From Diplonema japonicum (lineage: Eukaryota; Euglenozoa; Diplonemea; Diplonemida; Diplonemidae): a stretch of 64,000 nucleotides of DNA. Shown here in pieces: positions 40,329 through 51,501 of this stretch. A program made the position numbers and the translations under genes. The stretch is taken from NCBI GenBank assembly GCA_964019335.1, contig OZ025676.1, forward strand, positions 434,001-498,000, in the 5' to 3' direction. Below the pieces are notes generated by a model, which made no database searches, was not told where the DNA came from, and was given only the letters and a program-made list of their open reading frames with translations. Every line of letters begins with the position of its first letter. The first letter of the stretch is position 1.

Positions 40329-42552
40329 TTAGTTCAAGTGGGGGACGAGCTCCATCGCGCGTTTGAGGTACTTTTCACCCGATGTGAAACACTCCTGCCG
40401 CTTCTTTTCGCACCAGGCGGAGCGCTCTTGGTGGTACTTGAGCTGCCCCTCTGCGTACTCCATGATGTCTTGCTCTGTTAGCGTCACGGTAAAATCAGGG
40501 TACAGCGCCTCTAGCTTCGCAAGGACGTGCTCCGATGAGCACTTGGCCAGCTCTGCCCGTGCCTTAGCTACATATGCCTCAGCACACTTCTCACAGTAAA
40601 GAGCCTTTTTGATCAATTTGCGGAATTGCGAGTCATAGTTGGGTGTGGCAACCGCTGTTACAATTACTTCCTCCTTCTGCTGTCTTGCCACGTGTCCGTG
40701 TTGTGCCTGCTGCCGTTCTGCCTTCTGTTTAGCTGCTTTTTCTTCCAACGCCCTTGTTATGCCCGCTGGCAGAGCTGGCTTCTTAATGCTCTTCATCTCC
40801 TTCTGAATAATAGGGTCCTCCGGCGTGGGGCTTATCGAGTTGAAGTCCTCACTGGTAGGTTTACTCGGCGACCTGGCGTCAGGGTCATAGTGCGGTGGTG
40901 TGCTGAAGTCGCCCTTCTCGTCAGGCAGCGTCACCACCGCCTTCCTGGCCTGCTCCTGCACATGTTTGAACGTGAAGCCTCGTGAGTCATCAACTGCTTG
41001 CAGCAGCTCTGGTGTCTTGGGTACTGGTGTCCTCGCAGGAGTGACGCTCCCCAAGTCGATCTGCCGAGTCACTGACGACACCACCTGTGGCTTCTGCACC
41101 GGGGGCGACGGGACGCTTAGCACTGTGGGCAATTCAACAGGCTTCGGGGGCGGGGGGCGCACAGGGGACACCACGTCTTCTATGGGTCCACCCAATGTGT
41201 TCATGCACTGGCTGATGATCTCCTGAGGGTTGCTTGAGCTGGTCAACTGGACATACCTGCGAAGCTTCCGGATACAAGGTTTCCATCTCTATTTTAAGGA
41301 ACTCAAGATCCGACTTCGTCCGAAGCAGGTTGCTTTGCATCGAAGCTAGGCTGGTTTGGTTCTGCTTCAGCTCCTCCTGTACAAATAGTAGTTTGTGTGT
41401 TCAGCATACCTCAGTGCGTATCTTGTCCTTCCGAAGCGTTTCGCTACTGTTGCTGGTGAGCTGCAGGAGCTGTGTCACGGCGTCAAGCTGCCCATCTTTC
41501 TGAGCAGAGGACTGCTTGGTGCTTTCAAGCTCCTTGCGGGTGGATTCTAGGAGCTTCTTAGTTTCCCGGAGCTCGCTCTCAAGGGGTTTGAGCCCCTTGC
41601 GGTCCCAGTGGTATAGAGCAGCGGACCGTTCTACCTCCGTGACCTCCACGGTGTCGAGGTACTTGATGGAGAGGCCAGCGTAGGCGCCTATGGAGCGGTA
41701 GTGGGAGTGCGCACACATAGGGTTCTCACGAAGATCAAGGTAGATAAGGTTGACGAGACCGCGGAGGTGGTGTAAGTCGTCGAGGGAGGCGAGACGGTTG
41801 TGGGACATACAAAGAGCCTCGAGGGTCGGGGGGAAGGTGTTCGGGGGAGGGATGTGCTCGATGAAGTTCCCGCTGAGGTTGAGATCCTTTAGCCGTATGA
41901 GATGCGAGATGTTCTCCACCCTCTGCAGCCTGTTGTGCGAGAGGTCCAGCACAGTGAGGTTCTGCAAAGGCTGCAGCCCCTCGATCTTGGAGAACGCGTG
42001 GTTGGTGGCGACGAGCGTTTTTAAATTCCGCAGCCCGCCGAGGTTCTCAATACGAACAAATTCTTCTCCAATACCACTGCACTTGAGGTTCAGGCTCTCC
42101 GCATCGCTTAGCAGCGCGTTCGAACGATGCTCTTGCTTCCTGACAAGCTTCAGAACGTACTCCGATGTTACATAACACCGTATGGTGTGACCGACACTGC
42201 GGGAGAGGTCTTTGTAAGTCGCAGAGGTCACTGGCGAGGCTGCTGTACTGTGGACGGGCGTTGCTTTCTTCACCGTAGTCGCCTTGTGCGGAGACTCTTT
42301 CACACGGTTCTTAGGACTTGGTGTGCTCGGTGGGCTGTGTCCTTCGCATTCACCGTTTGGCAGCGTGCACACTGCGCATCTTGTCTGCCGTTGTACAAGT
42401 GGCTTTCTCCCTCTACTTGGCGTCGGCGGGCTTTTCACAACTTGCTTTCGCACTACTTTCTTTTCATCGTCCGACAGTTCGCTGACACGACGCATCGCTT
42501 TCCCGTTGCCTGCTTTTGTCGGGGTCTGCGCGGGAATCCGTGTGGTCGTCAT
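40329..42552 (-). CDS. Leucine-rich repeat and coiled-coil protein, three exons
   Basis: Exons 42552-41410, 41376-41257 and 41222-40329, joined in frame across introns of only 33 and 34 nt (GAG|GTATGC...CAG; CAG|GTATGT...CAG), give 718 residues. A basic, Ser/Thr-Pro-rich N-terminus with a CxxC pair (RCAVCTLPNGEC) precedes five or six SDS22-like LRRs (LTVLDLSHNRLQRVENISHL, LKDLNLSGNFIEHI, LEALCMSHNRLASLDDL) and an LRR cap with YLDTVEVTEVERS. Coiled coil follows, crossing both introns (SELRETKKLLESTRKELEST; FLKIEMETLYPE), then a Pro-rich linker and a helical C-terminus with CEKCAEAYVAKARAEL. SDS22-like LRR plus coiled coil is common in centrosomal and axonemal proteins; a cytoskeletal role is inference. 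The start is at MTTTRIPAQ; upstream codons look like leader. Confidence 0.87.
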
Positions 42553-42675
42553 GTCTAATGACACCCCATAATGTCCCCTTGGATTTTTTATTTGTACGAT
42601 TTGTGTCGTGTATAAAGAAGGGGAAAGAAACACTTTTGGGGAAAAAAGAAACAAAATAAACAAACAATTTTTTCT

Positions 42676-43167
42676 CTACTCAGCCTTTCTCTTTCTGTGT
42701 ATGGTAGGGTTGCGGTACTCGGGCAGCGCACCGAAGAAAAACATGCTGAAGTTGATCGCGTGGAACGTCGCGCACACAATGCAGAAGTCTTTCAAGACTA
42801 CCTTCAGAACGTACAGCAAGTAGCAAGAGAAGCCGATACCAGCAATGGAGATGAGAAGAAGGAGGATTTCAGGTTTCGGTAGCATCCTGAAAACCCTTGT
42901 TGGATACAGGCAGTAGACACCATAATTGAGAAGCCCGCAAAGGGCGAGAGACAGGTCCAAGGGGCTCCCCTTGGGGACCAGCCCCCAGAAAGATAAAATG
43001 TGAGCGTATTCACTGCTGAACACCGCACTACAGCTTCCCCACGAGCTGTCACATGCAGGTTTGTAAAAAGGCCCGGCGCTCTTCAATTTCCACTCTACGT
43101 CCATGGCGTAGGCTGATACTAGGACGCCTGCTATGCCAAGGCACACAATAACGTACGGGTTGCCCAT
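42676..43167 (-). CDS. Vitamin K epoxide reductase (VKOR) family protein
   Basis: 163 residues, the size of VKORC1. The family uses an ER-membrane CxxC to reduce quinones and re-oxidise thiol partners, linking quinone redox to disulfide formation. Visible here are the active CxxC in KDFCIVCATFHAINF, the luminal loop pair in CDSSWGSCSAVFSSEY, and four hydrophobic spans (about residues 4-22, 63-90, 97-118 and 123-148). The start chosen, MGNPYVIV at 43167, puts the first TM at the N-terminus as in the family; the 130 codons upstream in frame are translated poly-G/poly-T. A G-rich run lies directly before it. No intron is needed. A helper for secreted disulfide-rich proteins such as the giant surface protein is a plausible but unproven link. 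Confidence 0.92.
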   Translation of the reverse strand: MGNPYVIVCLGIAGVLVSAYAMDVEWKLKSAGPFYKPACDSSWGSCSAVFSSEYAHILSFWGLVPKGSPLDLSLALCGLLNYGVYCLYPTRVFRMLPKPEILLLLISIAGIGFSCYLLYVLKVVLKDFCIVCATFHAINFSMFFFGALPEYRNPTIHRKRKAE

Positions 43168-43169
43168 TA

Positions 43170-43617
43170 ATAGTATCCCCCCCCCCCCCCCCCCCCTCCT
43201 GGAGAATAAAAATGAAGGTATGGAAAAAAAAAAAAAAAAGTGGGAGACAAACGAAAGACACAGGGAAAGAGGGGGGTAAAAAAAAATACATAACCAAACA
43301 GATCTTGTTTCACGGCCAAAGAAAAAAAAATATAATGGTACCACTGCTCTTTTTTTTTTTTTTCTTCCTTTTTTTTTTTTTTTTTTTACAACATCCCGGA
43401 GCTTCTCTTTTTTATTTATTTTCTTTCTATTCTTTTTTAAATTGTGTCGAAGATGGTGGGGGAAGGGGGTTAGAGAGAATTTTTTTTTAAATGTTTTTTT
43501 TAGCCCCCTTTTTACTGTCTCTTCAAGCAACACGTTTACTTGAGCGAACTTCAAAAAAAATATTTTTTTTTTTTGACGCGAGGGCACAAAAAAAAATTGT
43601 TTCTTTAGCCTACCGGC
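43170..43617. other. Homopolymer spacer
   Basis: Contains a run of 20 C, many A and T runs and short mixed islands. ORFs here are low-complexity translations. No gene or RNA is recognised. Confidence 0.5.
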
Positions 43618-43754
43618 CTAGTTAGGTTTAGCCCTGCCGTCCCAGCCGAGGGCTCTGACAGGTGCACACGGCTGTGGTCAGACTACGGTGCAGCTTGCCG
43701 AATCACGGCCCCCTCCGTGACCCGTGTGGCTGAACCCCCCGAATTCATCGCCAT
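43618..43754 (-). CDS. Possible 34-residue two-exon gene or terminal exons
   Basis: A GC-rich island of about 140 nt in homopolymer DNA. On the minus strand, exon 43754-43687 (ATG GCG ATG...) reads MAMNSGGSATRVTEGAVIRQ plus AAP; a 32-nt GTAGTC...CAG intron leads to exon 43654-43618 encoding ALGWDGRAKPN and a TAG. The junction keeps the frame. The ATG follows ATATAG directly, so this could instead be the 3' part of a longer gene whose upstream exons I cannot identify in 43.8-44.4 kb. Alternatively, the island is a structured RNA: CACACGG (43665-43671) can pair with CCGTGTG (43720-43726) around an inner CACGG...CCGTG hairpin. Coding and RNA readings remain open. Confidence 0.4.
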
Positions 43755-43769
43755 CTATATTGCCGTGAG

Positions 43770-45242
43770 CATTAACAAAAAAAAACTTTATTTTTTATGA
43801 CTTATGTCTTTTTATTTGTTGTTCGCAAGAGTAATATTTTTTTTTTTTATACTATTGTTTCTCTTTTCTTGCTCAGTACAATGTTGCATAAGGTGATCAA
43901 AAAAATAAATAAATAAAACAGAAGGGGGGGAAAAAAAAGAAACAAAGGAGGAAATTCGTTTTCTTTTTCCCTTCAGAAAATTGCAAGAGGGGGCGTGCCT
44001 GCACATTTTCAAATAGCAAAGGCAGAATAAGAGTAAAAGGAAGGGGGGGGGGGAGGGGAAAAGGCGTCTTAAGTACGAGGGGGGGGGGGGGGGGGGCCTC
44101 AATTCGAGCACTCAGTCTGAAATCTACCTCTAGAGACAAAGGGGGTAAATGGGAACAGGGGCGGGGGGCGGAAAAAAACTGATTTTAAAAGCCAAGGGGC
44201 GAGTGAGCTTTTTCATTTATGATATCCTGTATATAAAACGAAAAGAAAAATCCAGCCGCTGCCAGCCTGGCTCAAACAGCAACGGACTTCCTTGAAATGA
44301 TTTACCCTAAGGTGGTGCCTTCACATTCGACCCTTGAACATAAAGACAGTTTTTTTGTCCCCCTCCTTTTTTTTTTCCCTTCAATGGAAACGTGTATCAA
44401 GTGTTTTTTTTTGGGGGGGGGAAAGGGAAGTGAGGTGTGGGTCTTTTTTTTTTTTCCCTTCTGAACACACCACATGTAGAGGGGGCGCTTGGAAAAGAGA
44501 AAAAAAAAAGAGGGAAAAAAAAAAAAAAAAAAAAAAAAAAAACAAGTACGGTTTTTTTTTTTTAATTTTTTTTTATTCCCCCCTTTTTTTCTTCAAGCTA
44601 GGAAGCACGTTGCCAAGCGATAGGAATCGACACACATAAAGCACACAAAACCACAAACAAGAGAAAACACGCATACAACCCCCGCAAAAGGCCGAGGATG
44701 AGAAAGCAGGGAGAGGAAGCACCACGGAGAAAAGCCAACAAGTGCATAGTACCTTTTGTTCCAGCAGCAGGGAACATAGCCCCCTTGTAGCGCTGGCCTG
44801 GCTGGACTGAGGTACTTCGAAGATGGTTGGATAATGGTAGATGCAGATTAATTTTTTTTTTTTTTTGATATAAGAAAGAGAAGGAGGGGGAAAAAAAAAA
44901 GAAACAAAACACAGAAGACTTACTGATCACCCTCCCTTGACCCCTCCAGTTTTTTTGTTTGCCGCATTTTTTTTTGTAGTATCAACAAAGTTGCCTCGTA
45001 TAGTGGCTATTAAGAAAGAAAAAAAAAACATGGGAGTGGGTGTGGTGGTGGGGGAAGAGAGAGAAACCAAAGAAACTTACTACCTTGCGGTGTGGCCTTT
45101 TTGTGTACCCGTGTTTTTTTTTTTCCCCCTCTTCTTTTTCTCTTTTCCTATCTGCCCCCCCCCCCCCCCCCCCCCCAACAGCCAATTAAGGCGGTTTTTT
45201 TATCTTTCTTCCTTTGTCGCTTTTTTTTTTTCCTTTTTCTCA

Positions 45243-45274
<32 letters not shown>

Positions 45275-45500
45275 CGGAGGGCAGTCCGCCACCTCAGAAA
45301 AAAAAAGAGAGAAAAAAGAAAAAAAAAAGTTTTTTTTTACAAAGTTTTTTTTTAACCATTTTGTTTTTCTTCCAAAGAGTTTTTTTTTTTTTTTCTTCTT
45401 CTTCTTCCTCCTCATCTTTCTTTTTTTCCCCTTTTTCGGTGTGAAAATACGGAAAATAGCCATCCCTTTGGAGGATTTTGTTTTTGTTTTCTTCTTCTTT
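43770..45500. other. Homopolymer-rich region with possible small exons
   Basis: About 1.7 kb of A, T, G and C runs (including 22 G and 28 A). Mixed islands stand out at 44100-44140, 44240-44340, 44600-44835 and 44930-45110. On the minus strand 44790-44600 reads MFPAAGTKGTMHLLAFLRG, then a strongly hydrophobic span (PCFLILGLLRGLYACFLLFVVLCALCVS) and a stop, which could be the final exon of a membrane protein. A GTAAGT donor at about 44921 and an acceptor near 44817 fit an upstream exon, but the frames do not join cleanly. I cannot assemble a gene. Confidence 0.3.
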
Positions 45501-45506
45501 TTCTGT

Positions 45507-45845
45507 TTACAGATCTTTTTTTACTGCGTTGTACACAGCAGTTGGGGAGGCTGCGTGAAGAGGGCCCCTGTCAGTGCTTTTGGTCTTAGCCCTGAGTGAC
45601 ATAAAAAAAAAAGAAAGAAAAAAGAAAAACATACCAAAACCTAAACGCGACGCAGCAAAGCAGCACCACAATGAGCGCTATAACATAAGAAGGCATCACT
45701 ATATCTCTACTCTTTTCTCTGTTCATCCCTCTGAACATACGGTGTCGAACGTCCTTGTGTAGTTTTTGTTGCTTTCCCCTCTATTTTTTTTTTTTATTTG
45801 TCTACACACCTCATCGACCACTGGGTTACGGATGTAAGGGGACAT
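45507..45845 (-). CDS. Small single-pass membrane protein, three exons, 79 residues
   Basis: Assembled by splicing. Exon 1 (45845-45810) encodes MSPYIRNPVVDE; exon 2 (45753-45635) DVRHRMFRGMNREKSRDIV and a TM helix PSYVIALIVVLLCCVAFRF; exon 3 (45591-45507) AKTKSTDRGPLHAASPTAV to KKDL and TAA. Introns are 56 and 43 nt (GAG|GTGTGT...AAG, TG|GTATGT...CAG); the second splits the TGG of the Trp after the TM, and the frame is kept. Total 240 nt including stop. The short N-terminus, one TM and charged tail are typical of small tail- or signal-anchored subunits of membrane complexes, but I recognise no family. KKDL at the end resembles an ER-retrieval dilysine/KDEL-like ending without matching either. 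Confidence rests on frame-perfect splicing and the clean TM. Confidence 0.72.
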
Positions 45846-46128
45846 TTTTTTAAAAATTTTTTTTCTCCCCTGTTCTCCTGTGGATGGTAGGTGCGAGAAC
45901 AAAAAAAAAAAAAAAAAAAAACTATTCTGTTAACTGAATCGTACAAAACTTCCTATAGGCGTTCTTGCAACGACCACCACAGCCATCGCAGGATGAGCAT
46001 ACTGCAGGGACTTCCACTCATCCGTTGCCCGGTGGGTACCACGAGGAGGTCAGCAACAATTCTATACTTTTGGCCACGTAGGGCCTGTTACATTTAGTAA
46101 AGTCCCACCAAAAAAAAAAAAAAAAACT

Positions 46129-46590
46129 TTAGTTGTACAGTGGTTTCATCCCCAGTTTTTTCCGCAGCTCGTTTGACTCCTCTACCGTCATTGTTATCTC
46201 ACCCCCCGTTCCCCCCGTCTTCCTTCTCTGCTTCGGTCTCTCTGTTGTGGATTCTTTTTCTGCAGGTCCTGTTGCTCTTTGTTGTGCCAGCCTCTCTAGG
46301 GCTTTTTGCTCTCTTTCTTTCGTAGCAGGGGCTTGTTTTTCAGAAGTGGGGTGTTTCCGTTTGGCACCCGACGCCTTGACCTTCACCCATTTCCCGTTGG
46401 CGTCCCTCTCCATTTTCTTTTTCGGTGTTTCGTGTTGTTCAGCAATCCTCTCATCCCTTGAAACCACCTCCCGCGGGACAGCTTGTGCCGATTCATCAAA
46501 TTTACGGTGTTTCTCATAGTCTTTTTCTGTTTGCCCTGTCCGCTCTCTCTTAGGAACTTCAGGGTCATGCACAGGTACGAACCCCGACAT
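46129..46590 (-). CDS. Charged protein with C-terminal HIND-like motif
   Basis: 153 residues, highly charged and probably disordered: MSGFVPVHDPEVPKRERTG, a Lys/Glu-rich middle and a C-terminal MTVEESNELRKKLGMKPLYN. The last segment resembles the Hub1-interaction domain (HIND) of the spliceosomal proteins Snu66/SART1 and plant Prp38 (pattern ..EETN.LR..LG.KPL). Binding of the ubiquitin-like Hub1 and a role in splicing are inferred from this motif only. A donor GTACAA inside the last codons (CCACT|GTACAA) and an acceptor at AACAG (about 46097) would replace the final YN with PYVAKSIELLLTSSWYPPGNG and a stop, keeping frame. That would explain the GC-richer island at 45970-46095. The unspliced form is also complete, so I keep it as the primary model. 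Confidence 0.68.
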   Translation of the reverse strand: MSGFVPVHDPEVPKRERTGQTEKDYEKHRKFDESAQAVPREVVSRDERIAEQHETPKKKMERDANGKWVKVKASGAKRKHPTSEKQAPATKEREQKALERLAQQRATGPAEKESTTERPKQRRKTGGTGGEITMTVEESNELRKKLGMKPLYN

Positions 46591-46631
46591 CCCCCCCCCC
46601 CTTCCTTATTTTGTTTCAGGGAGCACACTCA

Positions 46632-46670
<39 letters not shown>

Positions 46671-46672
<2 letters not shown>

Positions 46673-47843
46673 ACTCCTGTCCTATGTACCGCTTCCCATA
46701 CGTGTACCCCTGGTAGGTCCCTGCTGTGGGGATCAAGTCCTCCTCGATGCGAATCAATTCGTTCAGCTTGGCTGTGTTCTCCCCTCTGCAAGGCGCACCG
46801 AGCTTCAGATACGCCGCTTCATAAACGAAGGCGAGGAGCGTCTCCTTCGCGTCCTCTGTAGAGTCGCCTACAATGCCGTACACACCACTGCCCTGCAACA
46901 ACTTGCTGAGCGACGTCAGCGTCGAGTCATGCGGCAAGGTGACAAGGGGCAAGGTGATGTACTGCGATGTCAAGGAACACGCTTTGCAAGTGGCGGACGC
47001 CACTGTGAGACTTTTCGGAAGGCCCCCCCACGGTGCTGTGGGGTCGTCTGTTATTGTAGCGAAGGGGTCCTGTATGAAGCCGATCTCGCTGTACTTCTCA
47101 ACCCAGCCTTTATAGATACCAAGCAACGTGGCGCTGCTGACGTAGCACCCTGGCAGAGACGGGCTTTTGTAGGTTAGATTGTACATTTTTTTCGAAGAGT
47201 CGTAGAAGTCCTCAGCCCCTGCATCGATGTAGACCTCTGCACGGTGCAGTGCGTTGAGATCGGAAAGCACTTCGTGTATTATTTCAAGAAATGTGTTAAG
47301 AGAGTTGCAGGGCGCGGCAATGCCGCCCACAGTAGAGGTGTCGGCTGCGTCCTTTCCAAACATCTTCCAGCAGACATCCTTGCACCTGTGGTAGACCTCA
47401 TGCACACAACGAATGCCTTCTGTTCCGGTTGCGGTGTGAGATGGAACAATGCAGATGCCCCGCCATGGCGTGAGGTTCTCTGTTGTGCACCCGCCAGAGA
47501 AGACAGTCACGATTGGGATGACGCCCTGACGGATCTTCCCGAGCTGCAGCTTGTTCCGTAGGTAGCTGAACTCAGAGACATTTTCATCCATGGCACCCAA
47601 TCGCATTGCAGCTACCGATGCCGCCAAGCAGCACCCCAGCCCTTCTACTTTCTCATCCAGACTTGTTGTGTTCTTCACATCCACACCTTGGACCACGCTG
47701 AACGTCTCTTCTCCCACATCCCCACCGCCCTCCTGCAGACACCTTGAGCTTTGTCGCTGCGTCCTCATTACTATTTCTTTCACGTTCCATTCGCCTTGCG
47801 CATTCACTCTCTCATAGACTCCCACCCCCAGCACAGGCTGCAT
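46671..47843 (-). CDS. Enolase-like protein, probably catalytically inactive
   Basis: 390 residues from MQPVLGVGVYERV at 47843 (codons upstream read through leader). The enolase fold is recognisable from LGCCLAASVAAMRL, EVYHRCKDVCWKMFG, YIDAGAEDFYD, MYNLTYKSPSLPG, IGFIQDPFATI and the closing APCRGENTAKLNELIRIEEDL. Key residues of true enolases are altered: the SHAGN and DEGGFAP regions read SGGCTTEN and VGGIAAP, the metal-binding Glu of IEDPF is Gln (FIQDPF), and the metal-binding Asp of VGDDL and the catalytic Lys/His contexts cannot be found. The N-terminal capping domain is shortened. This is a pseudoenzyme, comparable in kind to ENO4-type enolases of sperm flagella. A structural role is inference; glycolytic enolase must be encoded elsewhere. 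Confidence 0.85.
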
Positions 47844-48220
47844 GTGTGTAAATGCCTGCTTTGTATCATGTGGGGTAACGAAGTTCACAAAAAAAATTCG
47901 GGGGAAAGGCGTGAAAATAAAGGGGGGGGGGGGGGTAGACACAACAAGTACTACAAAAAGACGCTGGTTGCCCCGTCCAATCTTGACCCAAGGGCCGAGG
48001 GGGCGGGGGCTTTTAAAACAACTAGAAAAAAGTATGTGAGAGATATTGCATCACAAAAAAAGAAAGAAAAAAAGAATGTTTGAAGAAAGGGAAACTCTCT
48101 TATTTCTTTGGGCATCCGTGTTGCAAGGATGTGTTCGTAGAATGAGAGCGATTGGGGTAGAGAGAGTGGGATCATCACATCATTTTGTTTCACTTCTAAA
48201 AGAAGTGTTAAGAGGGGTGC
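47844..48220. other. Intergenic, no gene seen
   Basis: AT-rich with G and A runs. A GC-rich island at 47965-48015 reads as no convincing exon. It lies between the start of the enolase-like gene and the stop of the protease gene. Confidence 0.5.
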
Positions 48221-49758
<1,538 letters not shown>

Positions 49759-49837
49759 TGTTTTTGTTTTAAGGTTTTTGGTTTTTGTTAAAAGAACTTT
49801 GGTGGTGGAACATTTGTATTTGTTGTGTGAAGCAGGT

Positions 49838-49869
<32 letters not shown>

Positions 49870-50032
49870 ATAAACAGTCGATGGATAGAACCACCCCAGC
49901 AGCAACATTGCATTTGTTTTCACTGGTAAACAAGAAAAAAAGAAGAAAGGAATCAGGAACACAAAACACATGAAAAGGGAAGAGAAAAACTCAGAAAGAG
50001 GAAGAAGAAGGGTGGGGGGAGGGAGTGCTTGC

Positions 50033-50461
50033 TTATTTCCCCTGGAGCTCGCCACGGATGCGCCTGGCGATGTTGAGGTCAAGGTGGTTGAGGGTCTGCT
50101 TCTTCCTGTGGATCTGCATCATGACAGCCGCCTGGAAGAGCCCGACCATGTAGCTCTCTGTTGCCTCCTGCACCGCCTCCAGAGCAGACGGCTTGAAGGA
50201 CAACCCCGTCTTGTAGTTGTTCATGGTCTCCCTCACCAGCCTCTGGAAGGGTGCCTTCTGCAGCAGAAGCTTCGAGGTCTTCTGCAGTTTGAAGATCTCA
50301 CGCAGGGCAACGGTTCCAGGCCTCCACCTCCTCTTCCCCTCGCTGCTCTCCTCCTTCTTGCTCTTCTTCGACTTCTTCTCCTTCTTCGTCTTCTTGCTCT
50401 TCTTCGTCACCTCTCCTGCGGGAGGCCTCCCACCAGTCGACTTCAGGGAAGAGCGCGGCAT
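50033..50461 (-). CDS. Histone H3 (second complete copy)
   Basis: 142 residues, the same protein as the gene at 2908-3336 (SKKTKK tail variant). It lies between H4 and H2A. Coding DNA is nearly identical to the other copies while the flanks diverge within a few tens of bases on either side, which points to selection or gene conversion acting on the coding unit. One homology with the other copies extends upstream: TTTTGTGTTTTGAAAAA also occurs before the truncated H3 at 204. Confidence 0.96.
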   Translation of the reverse strand: MPRSSLKSTGGRPPAGEVTKKSKKTKKEKKSKKSKKEESSEGKRRWRPGTVALREIFKLQKTSKLLLQKAPFQRLVRETMNNYKTGLSFKPSALEAVQEATESYMVGLFQAAVMMQIHRKKQTLNHLDLNIARRIRGELQGK

Positions 50462-50723
50462 TTTCTTTGGTTTTGTGTTTTGAAAAACTGTGAAATGTGA
50501 TTTGTATAAACTTATAAATATGAAAAAGAGAAAAGAAAGAGGGAAATCAAAATAAAAAATAAACGAGGGGGGGAGGGGTACGGTGCTCAGCGACACCACC
50601 TGCCGGGGGAGGGCAAGTGAAAGGGATGGAAAAAAAAACACTCACAACATCAACAACAACAAGAAGAAAAGAGATAGAAATACATCAAAAGGGGAGGAAC
50701 AAGGAGGAAGAATGGCAACGTTT

Positions 50724-51227
50724 CTATTTGCTGCTCTTCTTCTCCTTCTTGTCCTTCTTTTCCTTCTTGTCCTTTTTGGCCTTCTTGCTCGCCTTCTCGT
50801 CAGAGTCAACAGGCTCCTTCTTCTTCTTCATCACTGCGTTGTGGACGTGCTTCACCACACCGCCGCCCGCGATCGTGACCTGCGACAGGAGCTGGCTGAG
50901 GTCCTCGTCTTGCCTCACCGCGAGGCAGATGTGGCGGGGCTTGATTTTGTGCTGCACCTCATATTCCTCGTCGCCCTCCCTGCTCTTGCACATCTTCCAC
51001 GCGCTCTTCCCCGCCAGGGTCAGCAGCTCTGACGTGCAGTACTCCATCACCGCCGTCAGGAAGACAGCAGCAGGCGCGCTCACCCTCTTCGCGAAACGGC
51101 CCTTCTTCAGGCTGCTCCCCACCCTACCCACAGGGAAGGTCAGCCCAGACCTCTGCGACTTCGACACATTCTTCTGTCCCTTCTTCGCTCCCCTCTTCTT
51201 CGGGCTGGTCTTAGTCTGGGTAACCAT
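50724..51227 (-). CDS. Histone H2A (lysine-rich C-terminus)
   Basis: 167 residues. The fold has RSGLTFPVGRVGSSLKKG, APAAVFLTAVMEYCTSELL, RHICLAVRQDEDLSQLL and AGGGVVKHVHNAVM. The L1-loop region is unusual: RFAKRVSAPAA, with a longer KMCKSREGDEEYEVQHKIKP segment between alpha2 and alpha3. The tail of about 30 residues is almost only Lys with Glu/Asp/Ser and ends EKKSSK, replacing the usual docking-domain end and the SQ motif of H2A.X. The start is MVTQTKTSPKKRG at 51227. The Lys/Glu tail resembles the insert in H3 here, a shared compositional trend. Confidence 0.93.
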   Translation of the reverse strand: MVTQTKTSPKKRGAKKGQKNVSKSQRSGLTFPVGRVGSSLKKGRFAKRVSAPAAVFLTAVMEYCTSELLTLAGKSAWKMCKSREGDEEYEVQHKIKPRHICLAVRQDEDLSQLLSQVTIAGGGVVKHVHNAVMKKKKEPVDSDEKASKKAKKDKKEKKDKKEKKSSK

Positions 51228-51501
51228 TTTGTTGTTGTTGTTGTTGTTAGTGTGGTGGTTTAGGTTCACTGTGGTGTGGGGGGTTTTTTTTTTGCCTTCT
51301 TGTTCAAAAGAAATGCACAAACATAAAAAAGAAGAAAAAATAAATAGGAACAAAGAGGGAGAACAACAGTGGTTATCGCCACCACGCTTCTTCATCTTGA
51401 AGAAACGTTACAAAAGAAAAAAATACACAACAAAAAGAAAGAAGAAAGGGGGGGGGGGGGGGGGAGAAAGGAAGAAGAGACTGGGGAATACTCGGGCCTT
51501 A

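Noticed and set aside
41134-41340. Separate small ORF MQSNLLRTKSDLEFL...
   Set aside because: It is the middle exon of the LRR/coiled-coil gene read through its 34-nt intron, not an independent gene.
45200-45463. Lys-rich ORF MAIFRIFTPKKGKK... (minus), considered as an ESCRT-III-like start
   Set aside because: Nearly all residues come from A runs; no family helix follows and no splice chain could be built.
45930-46100. Thiolase N-terminus (minus-strand MAVVVVARTPIGSF)
   Set aside because: No further thiolase sequence follows and the frame stops within a few codons; coincidental, and better explained by a possible extra exon of the HIND-motif gene or leader sequence.
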